NCBI RefSeq assembly: GCF_001590685.1 | Contig: NZ_CP014616.1 | Span: forward strand, 3,719,001 to 3,783,000 | DNA length: 64,000 nt | Source of the DNA: Sporosarcina psychrophila | GTDB lineage: Bacteria > Bacillota > Bacilli > Bacillales_A > Planococcaceae | Direction: 5' to 3' | Part shown: positions 18,161 through 27,040 of the stretch, piece after piece | Numbering within the stretch: position 1 is the first letter of the stretch | Layout: the number at the start of each line of letters is the position of its first letter | Translations under genes and position numbers: made by a program | The notes under the pieces: generated by a model | The model's input: the letters and a program-made list of their open reading frames with translations, nothing else | Databases searched by the model: none | What the model was told of the DNA's origin: nothing

Positions 18161-18646
18161 TAGTTCTTCTTTGTCATGGATCTTTTATCATTCACTTCTT
18201 TGTAATAGCTCGATAAAAAAAGAAACAACTTTCACGATCTAATGCAGCTACAGTCGTAATGTAGAACCCTTATTAGTAAGGGTTGCACCAATTTTAATAT
18301 TAGCAGATAATTATGTAAATGAATGTTAAATCGTTCTACAAATTTCTTTTATTGGTAAATTTAATGTAAATTAATGTCGAATGAATGACTTAACTCTGAC
18401 TCCACATCCATATAGAAATCAATTGCGTTACTTAGTTTTAGAATAATGTGACAACTATTTTTTAGGGAAATATATTAATTCCTGGTTAAAATTCAAGTAA
18501 GTTTCTTAAAATAGGGGTAGAACATATACTAGGAATAAGCAAGTATGAATGGCAAAAGCGGAGGTAGGTTTTAGGTATTGGCAATAGAGAACTCGGCGTC
18601 CATACGTCTTGTATGTTAGATTCAAACAAGAAAAGGGGTTGCTTTT
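18161..18646. other. Divergent intergenic region glgB / pullulanase
   Basis: About 490 bp of AT-rich DNA without a gene. It holds a palindrome AACCCTTA-TTAG-TAAGGGTT near 18266-18286 with no T-run. A CATATACTA at 18523-18531 resembles a sigma-K -10 element, but no convincing -35 was found. Confidence 0.5.
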
Positions 18647-20770
18647 GTGGAAACTCATGTAGCTTGGATCGATGATGTTCACGTGTTAACCGTTATCGTG
18701 AACGATATATCTATATTGCTGCACACGGAAGAACCTCCCGTCATTTATTGGGCAGCAAAAGAGAAGTATTTTTCGACAAAGGTTGAAAAAGTAAACGCCG
18801 ATTCCACCGTAAGGATTATTCTTTTAGAAGAACTGCCAATCGGAGAAAGTCTTGTGCTCTTATGGGGCACAGCGAAGGTCCCTGTTTACCCTAGAGCAAT
18901 CGTCCGAACGGATTGGTTTGATCAGCACTATGCTGATTTGACTACTAAATTAGGGACTGACTATGAACACTCCGCAACCACATTCTCTATTTGGGCCCCG
19001 ACGGCTACTTCTGTAAAGTTAAATTTAGATAATCGTGATTTTTTATTAAATCGACAAAAAAGTGGTCTATGGCAACTAAAAATTGATGGTGATTGGCATG
19101 GTTTTTCTTATGATTATAAGGTTATTGTCAATGGACAAACGACACGTTTGAATGACCCCTATGCAAAAGCTATGCTTGCTAACAGTGAAAAAAGCGTGAT
19201 TATAGACCCTGCTAGAACTGACCCACCTAACTTTAACAAACGAAACAGGCCAAAACTTCAGAATTTACAAGATGCAATTATCTATGAATTACATGTAAGA
19301 GACGCGACCAATCAAGAAGAAAGCGGTGTCGTTAATCGAGGTAAATATTTAGGTTTGACAGAAACAGCTACAACGACAAAAAATGGTTTTTCAACAGCGC
19401 TCACTTATATGAAAGAATTAGGTTGCACGCATGTTCAACTTTTACCAATTAATGATTTTGCACGCATAGATGAGACTAGTCCGAACGATGACTATAATTG
19501 GGGGTACGATCCATTATACTTTCAAGTACCAGAAGGCAGTTATTCCCTAACACCTAATGACCCCGTAGCAAGAATCATTGAATGTAAAAAGATGATTCAA
19601 GCGTTTCATCAGGCAGAAATCGCGGTCATCCTTGATGTCGTTTATAATCATGTTTTTATCATGGAAGAATCACCATTTGAAAAACTTGTTCCAGGCTATT
19701 ACTTCCGTTATCACAGTGATGGAAGCCTTAGCAACGGAACTGGGGTAGGTAATGATTTTGCAACAGAGCGAGCAATGGCCCGGAAATTCATTTTAGATAC
19801 GATTGAATTTTGGCTGAATGACTATCATGTAGATGGATTCCGGTTCGATTTAATGGGGGCCATCGATATCGAGACAATGAACCAAATTCATGAGCGCTGT
19901 AAAGAAGAATCAGTGCCAATAATGCTTTTAGGAGAAGGTTGGGATCTTCCAACAGCATTAGCTTCCGAAAAGAAAGCTACTTCCATGCACTCCAATCAAT
20001 TAACAGGTCTTAAATTTTTCAATGACTACTTCCGCGATTCACTCAAAGGTCAGTTATTTAACAAACACGATACTGGTTATGTAAATGGTCAAGGTCGTTT
20101 CATCGAAAGGCTGCCCCACCTCGTATCTGGAACCACTTTAGAAGAATTTGGTGCACCATTTGTGTCCGAGGTGAACCAAACAATTAACTACGTCGAATGT
20201 CACGATAACCACACACTATGGGATCGGCTTCTACTTAGCAATGATCAAGACAGCGATTTGACGCGTAAGAAAATGCACCAACTTGCTTCCGGTATCACGT
20301 TATTAAGCCAAGGGATTCCGTTTATCCATGCTGGTCAAGAATGGTTTAGAACTAAACAGGGCGATGAGAATAGCTATATTTCCAGTGATTGGATCAATCA
20401 ATTAGATTGGCGGAAAAGAGAAGTAGAAAATGACTATGTTGAATTTATTAAAACGCTGATTGCGCTTCGAAAAAAATATGATGTATTTCGCCTTACTTCT
20501 AACCAAGATATTAGGAGAAGATTATATATATTAGACACGCCCGCTCCTGTTTTTGGCTTCACATTACTTGGAGATAACGAAGATTTTGCAATCTATATTA
20601 ATCCAACAAAAAAATCCTATGAGTTGCGCTTACCTTCATCGGCAATATGGAGAGTGATGGCGAATAATAATTTTAATAAGAACACAGCGCAACAGGAAGT
20701 AAAAGGTGAATTTACTTCTGTTGATGCATACGAGTTAGTTGTCTTGAAGAAATCACGGGAGATCGAATAA
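18647..20770 (+). CDS. Type I pullulanase
   Basis: This GH13_14 debranching enzyme (707 aa) cleaves alpha-1,6 linkages in pullulan or branched glycogen. The type I pullulanase signature YNWGYDP is near residue 283. The catalytic residues are the Asp in GFRFDLMG (about 400), Glu in LLGEGWD (about 429) and Asp in VECHDNHT (about 519). An N-terminal beta-sandwich (residues 1-100) and a CBM48 (TTFSIWAPTATSVKLNL near 110-125) precede the barrel. There is no signal peptide, so it acts inside the cell, like AmyX. The start is GTG with AAGGGG 8 nt upstream. Divergent from glgBCDAP, it would provide the debranching step for glycogen use. Confidence 0.95.
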   Translation: METHVAWIDDVHVLTVIVNDISILLHTEEPPVIYWAAKEKYFSTKVEKVNADSTVRIILLEELPIGESLVLLWGTAKVPVYPRAIVRTDWFDQHYADLTTKLGTDYEHSATTFSIWAPTATSVKLNLDNRDFLLNRQKSGLWQLKIDGDWHGFSYDYKVIVNGQTTRLNDPYAKAMLANSEKSVIIDPARTDPPNFNKRNRPKLQNLQDAIIYELHVRDATNQEESGVVNRGKYLGLTETATTTKNGFSTALTYMKELGCTHVQLLPINDFARIDETSPNDDYNWGYDPLYFQVPEGSYSLTPNDPVARIIECKKMIQAFHQAEIAVILDVVYNHVFIMEESPFEKLVPGYYFRYHSDGSLSNGTGVGNDFATERAMARKFILDTIEFWLNDYHVDGFRFDLMGAIDIETMNQIHERCKEESVPIMLLGEGWDLPTALASEKKATSMHSNQLTGLKFFNDYFRDSLKGQLFNKHDTGYVNGQGRFIERLPHLVSGTTLEEFGAPFVSEVNQTINYVECHDNHTLWDRLLLSNDQDSDLTRKKMHQLASGITLLSQGIPFIHAGQEWFRTKQGDENSYISSDWINQLDWRKREVENDYVEFIKTLIALRKKYDVFRLTSNQDIRRRLYILDTPAPVFGFTLLGDNEDFAIYINPTKKSYELRLPSSAIWRVMANNNFNKNTAQQEVKGEFTSVDAYELVVLKKSREIE

Positions 20771-20839
20771 GCAAAAAGGGATAGGTAAACTCCGTTTTCA
20801 CTTGATCATTTCCATCCCGCTTTCGGCGAACTATTCATG

Positions 20840-21364
20840 ACAGATTTTCTGAGGGGACCCCGTATGGCTAGAAGATACTTTGTCACTTCTAGCCATACTC
20901 TTTTCAGTAATACTGTTACGAATAGTTGCCTGTCGCGTAGCTGCACTGTTTGAGGAAAAATGCGGTTGCTTTGGAAGTAATGAATAGATGACATTCTATA
21001 CAGATAGTAAGTGCCCGAAGATGCAATTTCGGGCACTCTTGCACGTTTTACAATGCGTTCCTTTCTTACTTTTAGCAAAGAGTATGCATCTAATCATGTG
21101 ATGCCTTATAGAAAGTGACACTTCTTTAAATTAAAAAAGAAAACACCTTACAGAAATTTACAGCCGCCAAAATTGCATCTTTGGCGACTTTTATCCAGGT
21201 AAGAAGCTAGCTATTCTTTAGTTCCCAAAACCCTTAGCACTTCGTGTACCTATGCCTTTGGAGAGCGACGGATGAAGGACCACCATAAGATTACCGAAAC
21301 AAATATGTAGCGACAAGTAGGTGATCATGTTATTTACGGGTTGTTTTTGGTTAATCAACACGTG
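20840..21364 (+). repeat. Composite hairpin repeat, copy B
   Basis: The roughly 525-bp element between pullulanase and the acyl-CoA dehydrogenase shares element order with copies A and C. A 13-bp stem GTATGGCTAGAAG/CTTCTAGCCATAC lies at 20862-20898. GTGCCCGAA/TTCGGGCAC with loop GATGCAAT is at 21011-21036. CGCCAAA/TTTGGCG with loop ATTGCATC is at 21165-21186. The two loops are perfect 8-nt complements. A shared tail (TTAGCACTTCGTGTACCT, then TTGGTTAATCAACAC) follows, and its end coincides with the stop codon of the downstream gene. It lacks the GCTGCGTAGG hairpin of copies A and C. Confidence 0.85.
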
Positions 21365-23035
21365 TTACAGTACATCACTAAAATATTTCACACTCCTCTT
21401 CACTTCCCCAATCGTTCGTTCTGGCCAATTCGTTTCGATGAAAATCTCCATCAGCTTTTCATGTCGACCTCCATGTTGTTCCGACCATTCAAGCGCAACG
21501 ACCCCTTCATAGAGTAAAGCCATAGTACGCATTAATCCCTTTGCTTCGATTGTTTGATTGTCAGGGTTCAAACTTGCAAATATCGTGAGGTCTTTTGCTA
21601 GTGTCTCCACTGCATTGGATATCCGTAGTTTCCATAAGCTTTCGGGAACAGCGTCTAGTCTTTCTGTCATTTCGTCAATGAATAACAAGTGTGCACTGAA
21701 TTTATTGACGAGCCTGAGGAGCTCCAATCCTAAAATATTCGCGGTCCCCTCCCAAACCGTTAATACTTGTGCATCGCGAAGTAACCGCGGTGTGACGAAG
21801 TCTTCTATATAGCCATTTCCACCATGCATTTCAATTGCTTCATGAGCGAAATGGATTGCCTGTTCTGCGGTTTCTTTTTTAACGAGCGCAATCTTCAGGC
21901 GGTTTAATGCAGTTTCTTCGTCAGATGCATTCCCAGAAGTTACTTTATCAAAGAGCTTAATGAGATCGAATGTTGTTGCCAGTTCGACTTCAAGCTTCGA
22001 TTTCATGGTCGCTAAACTTTCCTGGATCATCGGAAAGTCAGTCAACTTTTTACCAAATGCATTGCGTCTTTCTGCATACATCAAGGCCTCGTTGAACGCA
22101 CGGCGCATGATGCCAAGTGACGCGACGGCATTACAAATTCGTGATAAATTCAACGCTTCCATCATATAGTAGAAGCCCTTTTTGGGATCACCCACGACAT
22201 AAGCTAGAGCACCATCAAACTCCACTTCACCCGATGGTACTGCCCGCACGCCAAGCTTATCTTTCAATCTCCGAATCTTAATACCATTTAGTGAACCGTC
22301 GTCTTTTCTCCAAGGCACCGCAAATAAACTTAGTCCGCGCGAGCCTTCTGCTGAACCTTCCATTCTAGCAAGAACCATAGCGACGCCTGCCATTCCAGCA
22401 TTGGATGCAAAATACTTCTCTCCGGATAAACGATAGTTTTCACCGTCTCCCACCGCCTTCACGACGTTAGCACCTACGTCTGAACCTCCTTGTCTCTCCG
22501 TTAAAAATGTCGCACCTTCAAATAACTCCGTATCACCCGTTGCACAAACATGAGGCAGGAACTTCTCTTTTACTGCTTCATTAGCATAATGATCGAGCAA
22601 ATAAGCTGTGGCTTGCGTCAACGTCACAGGACAATGGAATCCCGGTTCTGCTTGTGATAATAAGTAGCCTTGCGCAAAACTGTAGAGGTAGTTTCCTTTA
22701 TGGCCGAGTTCCGGGATATCTTTATGAACATAGCCCACAATCCCTGTCCGATACGTTTCTTCCACTGTCTTTTTATAGCCTTCATTGACCCAGACATGTG
22801 AACGATCATCTCCGTACTTGTCATAGATTTCAAGACGGGGTTGCCCTTCACGGTCAGTATGTTTGGCACGTTCATCGATTTCATTGGCAACTAGTGAACC
22901 AAATTTCGTTAATTCTGAATGGGCATAATCGTAAAATTTAGGAGACAAGGATTCTTTTAATAGTGTTTGTAATGTCTCATCGTGCTCAAAGAAATTCAAT
23001 GGTGTTTCAATTTCCGACCTTTGCTGTAAGACCAA
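21365..23035 (-). CDS. Acyl-CoA dehydrogenase (AidB-like subgroup)
   Basis: This 556-residue flavoprotein of the acyl-CoA dehydrogenase superfamily should oxidise an acyl-CoA to the 2-enoyl-CoA, passing electrons to ETF. The long N-terminal extension, LTERQGGSDVGANVV near residue 178, RRNAFGKKLTDFPMIQ near 330 and AIEMHGGNGYIEDFVTPRLLRDA near 400 match the AidB-type branch. Substrate range in this group is often branched or medium-chain and not certain. The start is a TTG inside the end of the acyl-CoA synthetase gene (29-bp overlap), with AAGG 8 nt upstream. It is the last gene of the MerR-synthetase-dehydrogenase operon. Confidence 0.88.
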   Translation of the reverse strand: MVLQQRSEIETPLNFFEHDETLQTLLKESLSPKFYDYAHSELTKFGSLVANEIDERAKHTDREGQPRLEIYDKYGDDRSHVWVNEGYKKTVEETYRTGIVGYVHKDIPELGHKGNYLYSFAQGYLLSQAEPGFHCPVTLTQATAYLLDHYANEAVKEKFLPHVCATGDTELFEGATFLTERQGGSDVGANVVKAVGDGENYRLSGEKYFASNAGMAGVAMVLARMEGSAEGSRGLSLFAVPWRKDDGSLNGIKIRRLKDKLGVRAVPSGEVEFDGALAYVVGDPKKGFYYMMEALNLSRICNAVASLGIMRRAFNEALMYAERRNAFGKKLTDFPMIQESLATMKSKLEVELATTFDLIKLFDKVTSGNASDEETALNRLKIALVKKETAEQAIHFAHEAIEMHGGNGYIEDFVTPRLLRDAQVLTVWEGTANILGLELLRLVNKFSAHLLFIDEMTERLDAVPESLWKLRISNAVETLAKDLTIFASLNPDNQTIEAKGLMRTMALLYEGVVALEWSEQHGGRHEKLMEIFIETNWPERTIGEVKRSVKYFSDVL

Positions 23036-24533
23036 TTACTTCGCCTTCTCTCAATGGTTGTTTTAATATCTTGCCGGATGCATTACGCGGTAGAGCCTCA
23101 ACTTGTTCATACAAACGCGGTACTTTATACTGCGCAAGCTGTTCTTGCGCAAATTGTTTAACCTCTTCTAGATTAAGCACCTCACTGGCCGCAAAATAAG
23201 CCTTAACCGTTTCGCCCCATTCCGGATGCGGCACGCCAACTACTGCCACTTCATTAATTGCCGAATGTGTAATTAGTACTTCTTCAACTTCTTTCGGGTA
23301 AATATTGACTCCACCGGAAATGATCAGATCTTTTTTCCGGTCGACAACCCAAATGTAACCGTCTTCATCTATTTTCGCCAAGTCACCTGTTTTCAACCAG
23401 TCCCCTATGAATGTTTCAGCCGTTGCTTCTATATTGTTATAGTAGCCAAGCATATTGCCTTCCCCACGTAAAAGAATTTCCCCTACTTCGCCTTGTTGCA
23501 CGTCTTCCCCGTTCGGATTAACAATCCTAAACTCTGCGTGAAGCGCCGCCCGTTTTCCAATACTGCCTGCTTTCGTTTTATGTTCACTTGCGCTCAATAA
23601 CGTGCCGTTTGGACCCGCTTCTGTCAGTCCATAGACACAGATGAAGTTATCCGATTTGAACTTTTTCTGCACAAATTCAACTTCCGGTTGCGATAAAGGC
23701 GCGCTGCCGTAAATCCACCATTTCATTGAAGACAAATCAGCTGTTTCCATCTTCGGATTCTTCGCTGTCAATAAATAAACGACGGGTGCCCCGAAGAAGT
23801 GTGTTGTTTTTTCTTGTTCAACAGTATCAATTAAAAGATCAGGTGTGAATGTTGGTGTTAAGACGCTAGTCGCACCAACTATCAGCCCCGCCATGAAAAA
23901 TAGATGGAGCGGTGCAGAATGACTAAGCGGCATCATGATGAGCAAGTGACTCTCCGGTTTAATTTCCATCTCCACACAAATCATTTGCGCAACCGTTAGG
24001 ATGTTTTTATAACTGAATAACACGCCTTTCGGTTTACCTGTTGTACCGGAAGTATATAAAATGGTCGATTCACTGGAATCGGGTAAATTGCATTCAATTG
24101 AGGAATCATTATCATTGAGTACTGTTTCAAAACTGATCCACTTATCGTCTAGGGTGGCTCCTGTTTTGATTAACACTAAATTGCTATCCAGGTTTTTTAC
24201 TGATTCAAACAGCAAGTCATGTGCGATGAAGGCTTTTGCATCAGAATTCTCAAGTACATATTCGACTTCTGACAGCGTCATCTTGGCATTTATCGGGACA
24301 ATGATTGCCCCAAGTCGCTGAACCGCGAAATAGACGATAACAAATTCCGGAACGTTTGGCATATATAGAACAGCTTTGTCTCCTCGCCCAATTCCAAGAA
24401 GCTTGAGGCCGTGCGCAACACGATTCACAAGCTGATCAAGTTCTTTATACGTATAGCGTTTCCCCATTCCAATAACCGCTTCAGTCTTAGGATATTTTCT
24501 TGCATTACGCTCCAACAATTGTGAACTGTTCAT
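23007..24533 (-). CDS. Acyl-CoA synthetase (AMP-binding)
   Basis: This 508-residue ANL-family ligase activates a fatty or branched acid to its CoA thioester. It shows LYTSGTTGKPKGVLF near residue 165, YGLTEAGPN near 305, WLKTGDLAKIDEDGYIWVVDRKKDLIISGGVNIYP near 380-415 and the catalytic lysine in LPRNASGKILKQP at the C-terminus. It is 4 bp downstream of the MerR regulator gene and overlaps the dehydrogenase, so the ligase and dehydrogenase carry out consecutive steps (activation, first oxidation). Distinct from the ligase at 2409, though of the same family. Confidence 0.92.
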   Translation of the reverse strand: MNSSQLLERNARKYPKTEAVIGMGKRYTYKELDQLVNRVAHGLKLLGIGRGDKAVLYMPNVPEFVIVYFAVQRLGAIIVPINAKMTLSEVEYVLENSDAKAFIAHDLLFESVKNLDSNLVLIKTGATLDDKWISFETVLNDNDSSIECNLPDSSESTILYTSGTTGKPKGVLFSYKNILTVAQMICVEMEIKPESHLLIMMPLSHSAPLHLFFMAGLIVGATSVLTPTFTPDLLIDTVEQEKTTHFFGAPVVYLLTAKNPKMETADLSSMKWWIYGSAPLSQPEVEFVQKKFKSDNFICVYGLTEAGPNGTLLSASEHKTKAGSIGKRAALHAEFRIVNPNGEDVQQGEVGEILLRGEGNMLGYYNNIEATAETFIGDWLKTGDLAKIDEDGYIWVVDRKKDLIISGGVNIYPKEVEEVLITHSAINEVAVVGVPHPEWGETVKAYFAASEVLNLEEVKQFAQEQLAQYKVPRLYEQVEALPRNASGKILKQPLREGEVIGLTAKVGN

Positions 24534-24537
24534 TTCC

Positions 24538-24915
24538 TTAATCCCCCTTTAAATTGGTTAGTTTTTCGGTGAATTGCACAAGAAGCTGTTCCATCTCCAT
24601 CTTCATTTCCGTGAGCTCCTGAATTTTGTCTTCCACTTGTCCAATTTTTTCATTGCCAAAATCGATTGTCCGCTCCAATTGTTTTATCCCAGTCCGATCT
24701 TTGTCAAAAAGTAAAATCATCTCCTTTATTTCATCCAGCGTGAATCCGTACCTTTTTCCGCGCAAAATCAGTCTCAGCTTTACGACCTCTGCTTTCGGAT
24801 AAATCCTTCTATTTCCCGCAGTCCTGTCGGGTTTCAACAAACCAAGTTCCTCATAGTACCGGATTGTACGGGTCGACACATCATATGCCTGGGCAACTTC
24901 AGTAATATCCTTCAC
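24538..24915 (-). CDS. MerR-family regulator of acyl-CoA catabolism
   Basis: This 125-residue MerR protein has a winged helix (EVAQAYDVSTRTIRYYEELGLLKPDR at residues 5-31, then RRIYPKAEVVKLRLILRGKRYGFTLDEIKEMI) and a C-terminal dimerisation coiled coil (residues 75-120). It lacks metal-binding cysteines. MerR proteins of this size next to acyl-CoA ligase and dehydrogenase genes are usually repressors of fatty-acid or branched-chain acid degradation (LiuR type). Start GTG with AAAGGGGG about 7 nt upstream. It is first in its operon and likely autoregulates through the operator at 24969-24984. Confidence 0.9.
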   Translation of the reverse strand: MKDITEVAQAYDVSTRTIRYYEELGLLKPDRTAGNRRIYPKAEVVKLRLILRGKRYGFTLDEIKEMILLFDKDRTGIKQLERTIDFGNEKIGQVEDKIQELTEMKMEMEQLLVQFTEKLTNLKGD

Positions 24916-24945
24916 TTTAGCTCCCCCTTTGAAGTGTTGGAATTT

Positions 24946-24984
24946 TCAACTATATGTGTAGTTTAACATTGACGTTAACGTTAA
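24946..24984 (-). promoter_or_regulatory. Promoter and LiuR-like operator of the MerR/acyl-CoA operon
   Basis: TTGACGTTAACGTTAA (24969-24984) is a near-perfect 16-bp palindrome of the TTnACGTnnACGTnAA type bound by LiuR-like MerR regulators. On the minus strand its TTAACG half forms a -35, followed after 18 bp by TATAGT as -10. The operator thus overlaps the -35, consistent with repression. Confidence 0.7.
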
Positions 24985-25024
24985 TGGCAAGGGGGGTAAG
25001 GAAATTTATTAATAGAGTTAGCTG

Positions 25025-25510
25025 GTGGATATGATCGGGTGGTGAGGGGATATGATCGAATGCCTGGTTATATGATCGGGTGGCATGCGGATATGATCGA
25101 TTACCCGGTTATATGATCGGGTCGCACTCGGATATGATTGGTTGTCGGGTTATATGATCGGGACGCACTCGGATATGATCGATTACCTGGTTATAGGATC
25201 GGGACGCACTCGGATTTGATTGGGTGTCTGATGATAGGATCGGGTGCCGGGTTATATGATCGCGTCGCTCGCGGATATGATCGGTTACCAGGTTATATGA
25301 TCGCGTCGCACTCCGATATGATTGGTTGCCGGGTTATATGATCGGGTCGCTCGCGGATATGATCGGTTGCCTGGTTATATGATCGCGTCGCTCGCGGATA
25401 TGATCGGATACCAGGTTATATGATCGGGTCGCACTCGGATATGATCGGGTGTCTGATGATATGATCGCGTCGCACGCGGATATGATTGCTTACCGGGTTA
25501 TATAATCGCT
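25025..25510. repeat. Phased TATGATCG array 2
   Basis: About 24 cores of the type (T/G)ATATGAT(C/T)G(G/C) lie between the MerR operon promoter and the terminator of the aminotransferase gene. Measured TG positions 25094, 25114, 25135, 25155, 25176 and 25196 alternate 20 and 21 bp. Intervening words alternate between a GTCGC(A/T)C(T/G)C type and a TTACC(A/C/T)GG type, i.e. a 41-bp dimer. The array is followed at once by a terminator whose sequence is shared with array 1. Confidence 0.9.
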
Positions 25511-25526
25511 CACCCCTTTTTCCAAT

Positions 25527-25556
25527 AAAAAAAGGCTACCCGTTAAAGGATAGCCC
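25527..25556 (-). terminator. Terminator of the aminotransferase gene
   Basis: Minus strand: GGCTATCC, loop TTTAAC, GGGTAGCC, followed by TTTTTTT. The stem is 8 bp with one G-T pair and sits 5 bp after the stop codon. Confidence 0.9.
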
Positions 25557-25560
25557 CATC

Positions 25561-26727
25561 TCAAACACCCACACGTACTTCTTGCTTAAACCGCTGAACT
25601 GCCTTCGCCGAATCAACTGAATGACCCATTTCATTCAACGTGTCACCAATTAATTCAATCGCTTGTTCCAACATTTCCTCTGTTGTGTTCCCCATATGCC
25701 CAATTCGGAACGCTTTTCCTGCTAAATGAGCAAGTGATCCTGCTACAATCACACCTTTTTTACCAAGCGTTGCGCGGAATTCCGAGTCGCCGACACCCTC
25801 AGGATAGAGGATACAGCTCAATGTTGATGCTGCTACATTTTCATCAGCAATTGCTTTCATGCCATATTCAGAAAGCGCGGCTCGCACTGCTTTGCCGAAT
25901 GCCGTATGGCGAATAATTCTTGTCGACAAGCCTTCTGCGTGAACGAGTCTCATTCCTTCATTATAGGCATAAATCAAGTTCACTGGCGGTGTTGCAAAAT
26001 ATTTTGAAGGGTCGTTCATGACAGGAATCCAATTGTAGATATCGCAATAATAAGCCGGAACGCGTTCAATCTTCTCCCTAGCAGCCAAAGCGGTTTTGTT
26101 AAAGGCGACAATCGCTAATCCCGGTGGAACGCCAATTGCTTTTTGAGAGCCAGTCAAAATAACATCAATTTTATAATCTGGATGGCCGTATGTTTTACTC
26201 ATATCTTCTTCCATCGCAGCCGTTGCACAAACACCATCTAAAATGACAAGTGCACCATGTTTTTTCACGATTGGTACAAGTGCTTCGAGATCTGCTGCAA
26301 CACCAGTCGATGTGTCTGCATGCGTAATTGTTACTGCTTTATAATGCCCTTCAACAAGTTTCGCCTCCACTTCTTCAGGTGTAAATTGCTTGCCCCATTC
26401 CGATTGAAGCACATCCACCTCAATGCCAAAAGCTTGCCCTAATTTAATGAACCGGTCACCGAAATAACCTTGGCTGACAACTAATATCTTTTCCCCAGCC
26501 GCGACTGTGTTAACAAGCGCCATTTCCATTGCAATCGTTCCTGACCCGGCAACGACAAAAACATCCCCGTCTGTTTGCAACATTTCACGTGTCTGTTCAA
26601 TCGCATTTTTGTAAATTGCAACAAATCTCGGATCAGTATGCCCTCTTGTTTCACTCGCCATCGCATCATAAATGGAATCGACAACAGGCGTCGGTCCAGG
26701 TATCAGTAACATTTCTTCGTTTCTCAT
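25561..26727 (-). CDS. Class V aminotransferase (alanine/serine-glyoxylate type)
   Basis: This 388-residue PLP enzyme of the serine-pyruvate/alanine-glyoxylate aminotransferase group begins with LLIPGPTPV and has SGTIAMEMALVNTV near residue 65, DGVCATAAMEED near 170 and the PLP lysine in LTGSQKAIGVPPG near 195. These enzymes transfer amino groups between alanine or serine and glyoxylate or pyruvate. Since isocitrate lyase lies just upstream, conversion of glyoxylate to glycine is a reasonable role, but the amino donor is not determined. The ATG at 26727 is preferred (GGGGGG 7 nt upstream) over an upstream frame extension. It has its own terminator and is separated from aceB by another. Confidence 0.85.
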   Translation of the reverse strand: MRNEEMLLIPGPTPVVDSIYDAMASETRGHTDPRFVAIYKNAIEQTREMLQTDGDVFVVAGSGTIAMEMALVNTVAAGEKILVVSQGYFGDRFIKLGQAFGIEVDVLQSEWGKQFTPEEVEAKLVEGHYKAVTITHADTSTGVAADLEALVPIVKKHGALVILDGVCATAAMEEDMSKTYGHPDYKIDVILTGSQKAIGVPPGLAIVAFNKTALAAREKIERVPAYYCDIYNWIPVMNDPSKYFATPPVNLIYAYNEGMRLVHAEGLSTRIIRHTAFGKAVRAALSEYGMKAIADENVAASTLSCILYPEGVGDSEFRATLGKKGVIVAGSLAHLAGKAFRIGHMGNTTEEMLEQAIELIGDTLNEMGHSVDSAKAVQRFKQEVRVGV

Positions 26728-26823
26728 TCTATTTCCCCCCACTTATTTTCAAAATACAATTACTAGCTCTAGTACTACTTCCATACTTGTTGAGTAAACC
26801 CTCTTATATTGGATCAAGGCAAG

Positions 26824-26862
26824 TAAAAACGGCTTTATTCCACTTGTAGGAATAGAGCCGTT
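26824..26862 (-). terminator. Terminator after the aceA-aceB-zinc ribbon transcript
   Basis: AACGGCTTTATTCC/GGAATAGAGCCGTT (26828-26841 / 26849-26862) forms a 14-bp stem with one mismatch, followed by T's on the minus strand. Confidence 0.85.
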
Positions 26863-26868
26863 GCTATG

Positions 26869-27018
26869 TCACTCTTCATTCGAACCAATACACCGCTCGC
26901 ACTCAAACAATGGGGATTCAATCTGCTCTACAATTTCACATCCACATTCACGACAAATTTTTCTCGGCAATTCTTTCCTATTGTTGTTTGTTTGCATATA
27001 AATCTCCTCCACTCTCAT
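26869..27018 (-). CDS. Tiny zinc-ribbon protein (YhfH-like)
   Basis: This 49-residue protein has two Cys pairs, CRECG and CERC, separated by about 14 residues (RKICRECGCEIVEQIESPLF, then ECERCIG), forming a probable zinc ribbon. It resembles the small YhfH family of Bacillales, whose function is unknown. Two in-frame ATGs are plausible: 27018 with GGAGG 8 nt upstream, and 26997 with GGAGGA 5-8 nt upstream (42 aa). The gene starts within 25-45 bp of the aceB stop and ends just before a strong terminator, so it is probably the third gene of the glyoxylate shunt transcript. It is easily missed because of its length. Confidence 0.75.
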   Translation of the reverse strand: MRVEEIYMQTNNNRKELPRKICRECGCEIVEQIESPLFECERCIGSNEE

Positions 27019-27040
27019 ATTTTTTACCTCCATTTGTAAA

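Noticed and set aside
18266-18286. Palindrome AACCCTTA-TTAG-TAAGGGTT as a terminator
   Set aside because: No T-run on either strand and it lies in a divergent promoter region; it may be an operator, but nothing supports a specific protein.
25138-25341. 67-residue frame inside array 2
   Set aside because: The array period of 41 bp shifts frame at each unit; the frame has no ribosome site and is not conserved in arrays 1 and 3.
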